DNA from: Chloroflexota bacterium
GTDB lineage: Bacteria; Chloroflexota; Anaerolineae; UBA1429
Assembly (NCBI GenBank): GCA_019873625.1
Contig: JAIOAW010000001.1
Span: 239,009 to 303,008 of the forward strand
Length of the DNA: 64,000 bases
Direction of reading: 5' to 3'
The position numbers were made by a program, and so were the translations under genes. This document shows positions 8,303 through 15,687 of this stretch, in pieces (within the stretch, counting starts at the first letter, position 1; every line of letters begins with the position of its first letter). The notes under the pieces are model-generated. The model was not told the DNA's origin, did not search any database, and was given only the letters and a program-made list of their open reading frames with translations.

Positions 8303-9343
8303 ATGGCGCTCACGCAAAAAGAACGGGTCATCGCGCAGATTCAGCACCGCGAGACGGATCATATCCCCTATACCCTCGCCTTTGAGGGGGATGTGGCCGA
8401 GCGGTTGGATGGATACTATGGCACGCCCACCTGGCGAGACCGGCTCGATAACGCCATCCGGAGCGTGCCTACGCCGCCCTTTGGCCTGCCCACGAGCGAT
8501 ACGGAGCGCTACGTGGTGGACCTTTACGGCACCCGCTGGCAGGTGGATCGCCGCCCCGCGCACCTCGTCGAGGCGCCCCTGCGCGAGCCGGACCTCTCAA
8601 AATTCACGTTCCCCGACCCCAATCTCTATTTCGACGACGCCTGGCGAGAGATGGCCCTGCACGCCATCGAAGATCGCCCCGACCACTTTTGGGTGGCCGG
8701 CTATGGCTTTGGCCTATTCGAGCGTACCTGGACGTTGCGCGGCTTCACCGAGGCCCTGGCCGATGCAGCCGGCGACCCCGGCTTTTATGACGCCCTCGTC
8801 GAGGCCATCGCCGAGCACCAATTGGCCATCATCGAGCACCTCCTCACACTCCCCATAGATGGCATTATGGGGTCGGACGATTGGGGCTACCAGCAGGGCG
8901 TCCTTTTAGGGCCCAAGTTGTGGCGCAAGTATCTCAAGCCGCGCCTGGCGCGCATCTATGAGCGCATCCATGCCGCCGGAAAATACACCTTGAGCCACTG
9001 CTGCGGGAGCGTGGCGGATATCCTGCCCGACCTCATCGAGATCGGCCTGGACGTGTTGGAAAGCGTCCAGCCCGAGGCGCGGGGGATGAACCCCTATGAA
9101 CTCAAACGCGCCTTTGGCGACCAGATCACCTTCTGGGGTGGGTTGGGGTCGCAATCCACCATCCCCTTTGGCACGCCCGAGGAGATCAAGGCCGAGGTCA
9201 AGCGCCTTTGCCGCGAGATGGGCTGCGGCGGCGGGTACATCCTCGCGCCGGCCAAGGCGCTCCAGCCCGAAACGCCCACCGAGAACGCCGCCGCCGTGGT
9301 CGAGGCCTTCTTGGCCGAGGCCGGCATCATCTGGCCCGCATAA
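8303..9343 (+). CDS. Uroporphyrinogen decarboxylase-family protein (2)
   Basis: A 346-aa second UroD-superfamily member, clearly divergent from the first. It starts MALTQKERVIAQIQHRETDHIPY. Visible landmarks are GIMGSDDWGYQQGVLLGPKLW, the putative metal site YTLSHCCGSVADILPDLIEIGLDVLESVQPEARGM (His-Cys-Cys, unlike the HSDG of copy 1) and the closing GGGYILAPAKALQPETPTEN. The HCC motif is closer to the zinc site of MtaA/CmuA-type corrinoid methyltransferases. SD GAGGAGA precedes the ATG. No corrinoid protein is encoded nearby, so methyl transfer is only a possibility. Confidence 0.8.
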   Translation: MALTQKERVIAQIQHRETDHIPYTLAFEGDVAERLDGYYGTPTWRDRLDNAIRSVPTPPFGLPTSDTERYVVDLYGTRWQVDRRPAHLVEAPLREPDLSKFTFPDPNLYFDDAWREMALHAIEDRPDHFWVAGYGFGLFERTWTLRGFTEALADAAGDPGFYDALVEAIAEHQLAIIEHLLTLPIDGIMGSDDWGYQQGVLLGPKLWRKYLKPRLARIYERIHAAGKYTLSHCCGSVADILPDLIEIGLDVLESVQPEARGMNPYELKRAFGDQITFWGGLGSQSTIPFGTPEEIKAEVKRLCREMGCGGGYILAPAKALQPETPTENAAAVVEAFLAEAGIIWPA

Positions 9344-9364
9344 CGCCGAACGAAGGAGCCGAGG

Positions 9365-12088
9365 ATGGGAACGCGCCGCCTGCATTACGTGCTCAGCACC
9401 CATTGGGATCGCGAGTGGTACCAAACCTTTCAAGACTACCGCTATCGCCTAGTGCACCTGTTGGATCGCGTCTTTGAGGGGTTGGCTTCGGGCGAATTGG
9501 CCGGCCCCTTTACCACGGATGGGCAGGCCATCATCTTGGAAGATTACCTAGAGGTGCGCCCCGAGCGCCGCGAGGAGGTTTGCCAACTCGCCCGCGAGGG
9601 GAAACTCGTCATCGGCCCCTGGTACGTTATGCCCGATGAGTTCCTCGTCTCCGGCGAGGCGCTCATCCGCAACCTGCGCCTAGGGCGCCAAGTGGCGCGA
9701 TCGTTCGGCGCCGAGCCTTCCAATGCCGGGTTCGTGTGCGATATTTTTGGCCATACGAGCCAACTCCCCCAGATTTTGGCGGGGTTCGGCATTCGGGGCG
9801 CCTTCATCTGGCGCGGCTGCAACGTGACGGAAAAGCGCCAACTCCTATGGCGCGGCGCCGATGGGACCGTTCTACCCGCCTACCGCTTCGGCCGGCGGGG
9901 CTATTGCAGTTATGCCTTTTCGGTGCGGCACGCCTTTACCCCAGGGCGCCTCTTTGACCCCGAAGAGGCTGACCAGGACCTCTTTACGTACATTCAAGAG
10001 GAACTCGCTGCCACCGATACGGATGCTGTGCTCCTCTTTGACGGGGGTGACCACCAAGAGTGGGATCGCGACGTGTACAACGTCCTCAAACGGCGCATCG
10101 CCCTCCCTTATGAGGAGGGGATGGAGATCGTGCACTCTTCGCTCGATGCCTACCTCGAGGAGATGCTCGCCCAGGTGGAGCGCCTCCAAACCCAGGTGGA
10201 GGGCGAACTGCGCGAGCCGGGCCGCGAGCCGCTCCCCTTTGACAGCCAGTGGCTCATCCCCGGCGTCCTTTCCAGCCGGGTTTGGATCAAACAGGCCAAC
10301 GCGGCCTGCCAGGCGCTCCTGTGCCACTGGGCCGAGCCGATGGCCTCCCTCGCGGCTTGCGCCCTGGGCCGCGAATACCCCCAGGGGTTCTTGAACGTAG
10401 CCTGGCGCTGGCTCTTGCAGAACCACCCGCATGATTCCATCTGTGGCTGCAGCATCGATGCCGTTCACGAGGATATGACATTCCGCTTTGCCCAATGCCA
10501 GCGCATCGGCGAGCGCCTCACCACCGAGGCCACGCGCCAACTGGCCGCCTACGTCGCGGGCGACGTGGGGCCGTGCGAACTGCGCGTCGTCGTCTTCAAT
10601 CCCCTGCCCTACCCCTGGGAAGGGACGACCGAACTGACCCTGGGCATTCCCCCCGATTGGAACACCTTCAACGAGTTCTTTGGCTATGAGCCGAAACCGG
10701 CCTTCCGCATCTATGATGAGGAGGGGCGCGAAATCCCTTACCAGCGGTTGGCGCAGGCCAACCGCCGCAGCCGCTTTCGCACCTACCGGGTGCGCTTCCC
10801 CGAGCATTATACGACGAACGACGTCCGCGTGAGCCTGCCCCTCTCCTTGCCGCCGATGGGCTACGCCACGCTCACCGTGCGCGAAGGTGAACCGGGCCTG
10901 CCCACGCGCCACCCGGAGGCGCCGGGCTTGGCCACGAGCGAACGTTCTATGGCGAATGAGAACCTCGAGGTAACCATCGAGGAGAATGGCTCGCTCACCA
11001 TCACGGATAAGCGCACGGGCCAAACCTATACGCGCCTCCTCACGTTCGAAGATTGCGCCGATATCGGCGACGGCTGGTATCACGGCGTCGCCGTCAACGA
11101 TCAGGTCTTGACCTCCACCGCTTGCCGCGCCGAGGTGGCCCTGGTGCACAACGGCCCTCTGCTCACGACCTTCCGCGTGCGCACCGCGATGCCCGTGCCC
11201 AAGCGCTTCCTATTCGATTCGATGGCCCGTTCCGAGGAGCGGACCGACCTCATCCTTGATAGCCTGGTGAGCCTGCGGCCTGGCACCGACCGCGTCGAGA
11301 TCGAGACGACCGTGCACAACACGGCGGAGGATCACCGCCTGCGCGTGCTCTTCCCCACAGGGGCGCAGGCCGATACGTACCTCGCCGACGCCGCCTTTGA
11401 CGTGGTGGAGCGCCCCATCGCCCTGCGGCCCGATCGCCACCTTTACCGCGAGTTAGAGGTGGAGACGCGCCCCCAGCAAACCTGGACGGCGGTGTATGAC
11501 CTGACGCGCGGCCTGGCCGTCATCAGCACAGGGTTGATGGAGAGCGCCGTGCGCGACCTGCCCGAGCGGCCCATCGCCCTCACGCTCTTGCGCGCGACGC
11601 GCCGCACCGTGATGACCGATGGCGAACCCGGCGGGCAACTCTTGGGAAAGTGGACCTTCCGCTATTGGATCGCTCCCCTGATGGGCGCCCCAGATAGGGT
11701 GCGGCTGGGCCGCTTGGGGCAAGAGATCGCCTGCGGCTGGCGCGATGTGCAGTTTTTGGCGCGCGACGTGGCCTATTACCGAGAGGGCGCGGAGGGCTGT
11801 CTGCCGGCCCGGGCCTCGTTCTTGCAGATGACGGGGGAGGCCCTCCTTTCCAGCCTGCGGCAGGTAGATGGGGGCCTGGAGGTGCGCCTCTATAACCCCA
11901 CCCTCGCCCCAAGCGCCGTGACGTTGATTTTGGGGGAACTGGCCCAAGGGGCGAACGCCTATACGGCGATCCAGGCCGTGAACCTGGAGAGCGCCCCCCT
12001 AGGCCCCGCCGAACCCCTAACGGGCGGCCGCTACACCCTTGAGGTGGGGCCGAAAAAGATCGTGACCCTTCGCCTCCTGAAAGGCTAG
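9365..12088 (+). CDS. GH38 alpha-mannosidase
   Basis: A 907-aa glycoside hydrolase family 38 enzyme, presumably cytoplasmic (no signal peptide). The N-terminal zinc-binding motif is STHWDREW (residues 11-18). The probable nucleophile is Asp126 in FVCDIFGHTSQLPQ, and a C-terminal zinc-ligand region follows at NHPHDSICGCSIDAVHEDM. Beyond about residue 510 come the beta-sandwich domains of GH38 enzymes (LEVTIEENGSLTITDKRTG, and TDRVEIETTVHN later). Length is within the usual 850-1050 aa. It is the last gene of the operon and ends in a strong terminator. With the divergent GH4 alpha-galactosidase it suggests breakdown of a mannose/galactose-containing glycan or glycerol-sugar solute. No dedicated sugar importer is visible here. 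Confidence 0.9.
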   Translation: MGTRRLHYVLSTHWDREWYQTFQDYRYRLVHLLDRVFEGLASGELAGPFTTDGQAIILEDYLEVRPERREEVCQLAREGKLVIGPWYVMPDEFLVSGEALIRNLRLGRQVARSFGAEPSNAGFVCDIFGHTSQLPQILAGFGIRGAFIWRGCNVTEKRQLLWRGADGTVLPAYRFGRRGYCSYAFSVRHAFTPGRLFDPEEADQDLFTYIQEELAATDTDAVLLFDGGDHQEWDRDVYNVLKRRIALPYEEGMEIVHSSLDAYLEEMLAQVERLQTQVEGELREPGREPLPFDSQWLIPGVLSSRVWIKQANAACQALLCHWAEPMASLAACALGREYPQGFLNVAWRWLLQNHPHDSICGCSIDAVHEDMTFRFAQCQRIGERLTTEATRQLAAYVAGDVGPCELRVVVFNPLPYPWEGTTELTLGIPPDWNTFNEFFGYEPKPAFRIYDEEGREIPYQRLAQANRRSRFRTYRVRFPEHYTTNDVRVSLPLSLPPMGYATLTVREGEPGLPTRHPEAPGLATSERSMANENLEVTIEENGSLTITDKRTGQTYTRLLTFEDCADIGDGWYHGVAVNDQVLTSTACRAEVALVHNGPLLTTFRVRTAMPVPKRFLFDSMARSEERTDLILDSLVSLRPGTDRVEIETTVHNTAEDHRLRVLFPTGAQADTYLADAAFDVVERPIALRPDRHLYRELEVETRPQQTWTAVYDLTRGLAVISTGLMESAVRDLPERPIALTLLRATRRTVMTDGEPGGQLLGKWTFRYWIAPLMGAPDRVRLGRLGQEIACGWRDVQFLARDVAYYREGAEGCLPARASFLQMTGEALLSSLRQVDGGLEVRLYNPTLAPSAVTLILGELAQGANAYTAIQAVNLESAPLGPAEPLTGGRYTLEVGPKKIVTLRLLKG

Positions 12089-12094
12089 AAAAGC

Positions 12095-12127
12095 GTTTGG
12101 CGCTGGGAGGCATTCCCAGCGCCAAAC
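12095..12127. terminator. Bidirectional hairpin between the GH38 gene and mbfA-like gene
   Basis: Perfect 14-bp stem (GTTTGGCGCTGGGA with its complement, 12095-12108 and 12114-12127) and 5-nt loop, between two convergent genes. There is no long U-tract on either side. Confidence 0.75.
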
Positions 12128-12156
12128 AGTGCGCCTCACGGCTTGCCGCGCCCTCG

Positions 12157-13029
12157 CTACACCTCGATGCCGAAAGCGGCCCGCAGCAAAAAGCCAATGC
12201 CAAAACTGACGACGGCCACGCTCAGGCTAAGCGCCGCCATCTCGATGAACCGCCGGCGGAAAGGCACATCGCGCGCCACGGAGATATAGTAGTTGAACAG
12301 GGCGATGATCAGGATGGCGACGCCCAGCGTAACGGCCAAACAGACCACGTAATGGCTGAAGATGAGGTAAGGCAGAATCAAGGCCAGCACGGTAAAGATA
12401 TAAGCGATGCCGGTGTAGAGCGCCGCTTTGGTCGGTTCTCGCTCGCCCTCCTCTGCGCCGGTGGAAAGGTATTCGGAGGCGGCCATCGAAAGGGCGGCGG
12501 CGATGCCCGTGATGGCGCCTGTCATCGCGATGAGGCGGGTGTTCTGCAGGGCAAAGGTCAGCCCGGCCAGCGCGCCGGTCAATTCCACCAGGGCATCGTT
12601 CAACCCCAAGACGATAGACCCCGTATAGCGCAGGCGCTCCTCGTCGAGCAGGGCGATGAGCGCGTTTTCATGCTCATGTTCATCGTGGATGATCGCCTCG
12701 ATATCGGCCAGGCCCTGGCGCACATCGCCGTATCGCCTTTGGGCCTTTTCTTCGCCCCGTTCCATCAACTTGATGGCAAAGGTCAAGCCCAACAGCCGCC
12801 CGATGGCCGTGTAGAACCAGACCGTTGGCCAATGGGGCTGAACCTCGCGGCCCGTATGCGTGCGCCAATAGCGCGCGTGGCGCAGTTCATCCGCGGCGAT
12901 GCGTTCCAACACCTGGCGGTTGGCCGCATCGCGGGTGACCCTGGCCAAGCGAGTGTAGATGTGATGCTCGGTGATTTCGTTGCGCTGGGAAATGAGCGCA
13001 TAGTCGCGGAGCGCATCGGAATGATCCAT
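12157..13029 (-). CDS. Membrane-bound ferritin / VIT1-CCC1 family iron transporter (MbfA-like)
   Basis: A 290-aa two-domain protein. The N-terminal 140 or so residues are rubrerythrin/ferritin-like, with repeated Glu/His ligands (NEITEHH, AADELRHARYW, ERGEEKAQRRYGD, HDEHEHE). The C-terminal half is the VIT1 domain with about five membrane segments, including GLNDALVELTGALAGLTFAL and ITGIAAALSMAASEYLS. This arrangement is known from MbfA of alpha-proteobacteria, which exports iron and protects from peroxide stress. The ATG at 13029 has AGAGG before it and a promoter ending at 13069; an upstream in-frame extension runs through repeat DNA and is not coding. It is monocistronic. Whether the cargo here is iron or manganese is inference. 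Confidence 0.83.
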   Translation of the reverse strand: MDHSDALRDYALISQRNEITEHHIYTRLARVTRDAANRQVLERIAADELRHARYWRTHTGREVQPHWPTVWFYTAIGRLLGLTFAIKLMERGEEKAQRRYGDVRQGLADIEAIIHDEHEHENALIALLDEERLRYTGSIVLGLNDALVELTGALAGLTFALQNTRLIAMTGAITGIAAALSMAASEYLSTGAEEGEREPTKAALYTGIAYIFTVLALILPYLIFSHYVVCLAVTLGVAILIIALFNYYISVARDVPFRRRFIEMAALSLSVAVVSFGIGFLLRAAFGIEV

Positions 13030-13068
13030 AAGCACCTCTTTTCGCCAGGAATGCCTAACAGTGGCGCT

Positions 13069-13097
13069 ATGATAAAGGGATGGCCTCAAGTCGGCAA
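13069..13097 (-). promoter_or_regulatory. Promoter of the mbfA-like gene
   Basis: Minus-strand -35 TTGCCG (13092-13097), 17-bp spacer, -10 TATCAT (13069-13074), about 40 bp before the ATG. No clear Fur-type operator was seen. Confidence 0.55.
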
Positions 13098-13109
13098 GGC
13101 CCAGAGCGT

Positions 13110-13357
13110 GCGAGGCTCCCGCCTCGCACGCGGGCCGGGAGGCCCGCGCTCCGGGTGAGTGGTATAGGGTAACGCGCTTCCGCACCCCACTCGGCCCTCA
13201 CCCTAGCCCTCTCCCGCGCTGGCGCGGGAGAGAGGACTCGGAGCGTGAGGCGTGTGCTGTACAGCGTCCCCTCTCCCACTTGGGGTGGGAGAGGGTCAGG
13301 GTGAGGGGAAGCGCGAGGCTCCCGCCTCGCACGCGGGCCGGGAGGCCCGCGCTCCGG
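13110..13357. repeat. Composite intergenic repeat with four hairpins
   Basis: Two identical 45-bp direct copies (13110-13154 and 13313-13357) each contain two adjacent perfect hairpins (GCGAGGC/GCCTCGC and GCGGGCC/GGCCCGC). Between them lie two more hairpins (CTCTCCCGCG/CGCGGGAGAG at 13209-13232 and CCCTCTCCCAC/GTGGGAGAGGG at 13269-13295), together with an inverted pair 'CCCTCACCCTAgCCCTCTCCC' / 'GGGAGAGGGtCAGGGTGAGGG' spanning 13195-13308. This is the form of dispersed extragenic palindromic elements or a small MITE. The 593-bp gap 13030-13622 is otherwise non-coding. Confidence 0.8.
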
Positions 13358-13390
13358 AAAAGGGGGCTTCCTTCAGGCCCTAGGCCCGGC

Positions 13391-13419
13391 TTGGAGAAAC
13401 GGATAAAAGGAGGTATAAT
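13391..13419 (+). promoter_or_regulatory. Promoter of the candidate small RNA / carD leader
   Basis: -35 TTGGAG (13391-13396), 17-bp spacer, -10 TATAAT (13414-13419). Transcription would begin near 13426. Confidence 0.7.
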
Positions 13420-13425
13420 AAATAT

Positions 13426-13566
13426 GTTCTGCCCCCACAGGCCAACCTCCGGGGCGAACGTGAGGCTGATAGGGCTTGATCGTCATGGTGGCAAGCGCGC
13501 AGGATCATCAAGATATCAAGGAGAAGGGCTGTCCGCCTCAAACGTGGCGCGGCAGCCCTTCTTTTT
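13426..13566 (+). ncRNA. Candidate 140-nt small RNA or attenuated leader upstream of the CarD-like gene
   Basis: The stretch is bounded by a near-consensus promoter and a terminator (GAAGGGCTG/CAGCCCTTC at 13523-13531 and 13553-13561, then CTTTTT). It has internal pairing potential: GCCCC/GGGGC at the 5' end, CCTC/GAGG just inside, and CTTGAT pairing with either of two tandem ATCAAG copies near 13508-13520, which suggests alternative folds. It has no open reading frame of note. It does not match any riboswitch core I know. It ends 57 nt before carD, so it could attenuate that gene or be a separate RNA. Ends are estimated. Confidence 0.5.
13523..13566 (+). terminator. Rho-independent terminator of the candidate small RNA
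   Basis: 9-bp perfect outer stem (13523-13531 with 13553-13561) followed by TTTTT (13562-13566). The loop contains a further CGCC/GGCG pairing. Confidence 0.8.
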
Positions 13567-13622
13567 GAAAAAATGCGCTCGCCTGGCCGGTGAGGGGCAC
13601 AACCCCGCGAAAGGAACGCAAT

Positions 13623-14156
13623 ATGACCGCTTTGTTTGGGATCGGCAGTAAAGTCGTGCACCCCTGCTACGGCGCAGGGACGATCGTACGCATCCAAGAA
13701 AAGACCATCGGCGAGACGAACAACGCCTATTACATCATCCGCCCCATCTCGCGCGATATGCAACTTATGGTGCCGGTAGACCGCGCCCATGAGGTGAACC
13801 TGCGCCCCGTCGGAGACCTCACCCGACTTCGGCAAGCCCTCCGCGAGCCGTGCGACCTGGCCCAAGAGGCCCCCCCTCTCGACCTGCGCCAGCGGCAAAG
13901 CGCTATGCGCGCACGGCTCAAGTCGGGGTCGTTTGGCGAGGTGGTGCGGGTCACGCGCCTCCTCTACGCTATGAGCACCAAACGCCCGTTAGGGTCGGTA
14001 GATCGCGAACTCCTTGAGCAAGGCAAGGCGTTCTTGGCGAGCGAACTCGCCTTGGCGGCGGAGGTCGAAATGGCCGAGGCTCTGCAAGAGGTCGAGGCTA
14101 TGCTCCAGCAGGCCCTTGAACCGCCCCAAGAAGAGGATACCCCATCTCAGGCCTGA
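13623..14156 (+). CDS. CarD/CdnL-type transcriptional regulator
   Basis: A 177-aa protein. The N-terminal 60 or so residues form the RNA-polymerase-interacting domain shared by CarD, CdnL and TRCF (FGIGSKVVHPCYGAGTIVRI, then YYIIRP and LMVPVDRAHEVNLRPV). The rest is helical, with RLLYAMSTKRPLGSVDRELLEQGKAFLASELALA, as in the DNA-contacting C-terminal domain. These proteins bind the beta subunit and stabilise open complexes, notably at rRNA promoters. I chose the ATG at 13623 (GAAAGGAA upstream). It is preceded by the candidate RNA and followed after 11 bp by the PHP gene. Length is similar to mycobacterial CarD (162 aa) with an acidic tail. Confidence 0.87.
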   Translation: MTALFGIGSKVVHPCYGAGTIVRIQEKTIGETNNAYYIIRPISRDMQLMVPVDRAHEVNLRPVGDLTRLRQALREPCDLAQEAPPLDLRQRQSAMRARLKSGSFGEVVRVTRLLYAMSTKRPLGSVDRELLEQGKAFLASELALAAEVEMAEALQEVEAMLQQALEPPQEEDTPSQA

Positions 14157-14167
14157 GCGTACCACCT

Positions 14168-15520
14168 ATGGATGACCTGACCTCCCTCGAGCAAGAGATC
14201 AACGCGCCGGATGCTACGCGGCGGCTCCGCGCTTTGCAGAGGCTCATCGAAGCGGAAGGGCCGAAGGGCGCTGACCGGCCCCCGTACGGCGTCAACCTGC
14301 ACTGCCACACCATCTACTCCTATAACGGCTACGGCCACTCGCCCTCCTCCCTCGCCTGGCTGGCGCACCGCGAGGGCTGGTATGCCCTGGGCACGGTGGA
14401 TTTTGATGTGCTCGACGCCGTGGATGAGACCCTCGCCGCCTGCCGCATCGCCTCTCTGCGGGGCTGCGCCGGGCTGGAGACGCGCGCCTTCTACCGCGCG
14501 GGCGCGGAGATCGAGTTCAACTCGCCGGGCGAGCCGGGCGTCCTTTACTACATCGGGGTGGGGTTCACCTCTTCCCAACCGCCGGGGGCCGCCCGCGACG
14601 CCCTAGAGGATATGCGCCAGCGCGCCGCGGCGCGCAACCGTGAGATGGTGGAGCGCATCAACGCCTACCTCGACCCCGTCGCCATTGATTATGCGCGAGA
14701 CGTCCTGCCCCTTACGCCGGCGGGGAACGCCACGGAGAGGCATATCCTCATCGCCTATGATATCGCGGCACGCCGCTCCTTCCCCAAACGGGCGGACCTC
14801 GTCTCTTTTTGGGCCAAGAAACTCGAAATGCCCCGTGAGGCCGTGGAGCAGTTTTTGGGCGATGTGCCCTTCCCCCACGATGCGATCCGCTCGCGCTTGA
14901 TGAAACGGGGCGGCGTGGGCTACGCCCAGCCAGAGGAAGGGACCTTCCCGCCGCTGGAGGCCGTGCAGGAGGCGATCTTGGCCTGCGGGGCCATCCCCTC
15001 CTATCCCTTTCTGGATGGCACCAGCCCCGGTGAGGAGCGCCTGAGGGATCTCTTGGAACGCCTCATCCCGATGGGGATGGGCGCGCTCACGGCCATCCCC
15101 GACCGCAACTGGAACATCGCCAACCCCCAAGAGCGGGAACGCAAGGTGGCCAAATGGCACGAGATGATGGCCCTCGCCCGGGAATTCGATGTGCCCGTGC
15201 TCGTGGGCACCGAGATGAATCGGCACGGCCAGCGCCTTTTGGACGATTTCTCCGCCGAGGCCCTGCGCCCATATTACGATGAGTTTATCCGCGCGGCAGA
15301 TTGGGTTTACGGCCATACCCTGCTTCAACGCGCTTGGGGCATCGGCTTTTCCAGCGCTTGGGCGCGCGATGTCCTCCCCAACCGCTCAGAGCGGAACGCC
15401 TTTTATGCGCGCGTCGGAAGGTGCACCGCCCCTGGGGTCGAGATCGCTCACCATATCTCTCCTCACATCGTCGAAGGCGGTCCGAAAGAAATCCTACGCG
15501 CCCTCGATAAATTGTCATAG
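14168..15520 (+). CDS. PHP-domain metal-dependent phosphoesterase-like protein
   Basis: A 450-aa cytoplasmic protein. The PHP motif I region is clear at residues 44-52 (NLHCHTIYSYNGYGHSPS), and YALGTVDFDVLDAVDE and a Glu-containing AGLETRAF stretch follow as in PHP proteins such as histidinol phosphatase and YciV. The middle contains an insertion with LPLTPAGNATERHI. The C-terminal GTEMNRHGQRLLDDF and ending HISPHIVEGG could supply further ligands. The family hydrolyses phosphoesters with two or three metal ions; the substrate cannot be read from sequence. It probably shares a transcript with carD. Confidence 0.72.
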   Translation: MDDLTSLEQEINAPDATRRLRALQRLIEAEGPKGADRPPYGVNLHCHTIYSYNGYGHSPSSLAWLAHREGWYALGTVDFDVLDAVDETLAACRIASLRGCAGLETRAFYRAGAEIEFNSPGEPGVLYYIGVGFTSSQPPGAARDALEDMRQRAAARNREMVERINAYLDPVAIDYARDVLPLTPAGNATERHILIAYDIAARRSFPKRADLVSFWAKKLEMPREAVEQFLGDVPFPHDAIRSRLMKRGGVGYAQPEEGTFPPLEAVQEAILACGAIPSYPFLDGTSPGEERLRDLLERLIPMGMGALTAIPDRNWNIANPQERERKVAKWHEMMALAREFDVPVLVGTEMNRHGQRLLDDFSAEALRPYYDEFIRAADWVYGHTLLQRAWGIGFSSAWARDVLPNRSERNAFYARVGRCTAPGVEIAHHISPHIVEGGPKEILRALDKLS

Positions 15521-15687
15521 CCCATACGCGCCTAGCCTTCCATCGGCTTGACGCCGCATCGCCTAGGCGGTATATTTCCCGCTAAACCCTTTTGGCAGGC
15601 CTTTAGCGCACGGCTGGCTCGTCCATCGTCGCCACCCAACCCTTCCCTCGCCAGCCGACATCACGCTCACCAGGAGGTTTGCGCCTT

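Noticed and set aside
13426..13566. Cyclic-di-GMP or ZTP riboswitch in the carD leader
   Set aside because: The CACAGG and CCGCC stretches superficially resemble those motifs, but the remaining conserved blocks are absent.
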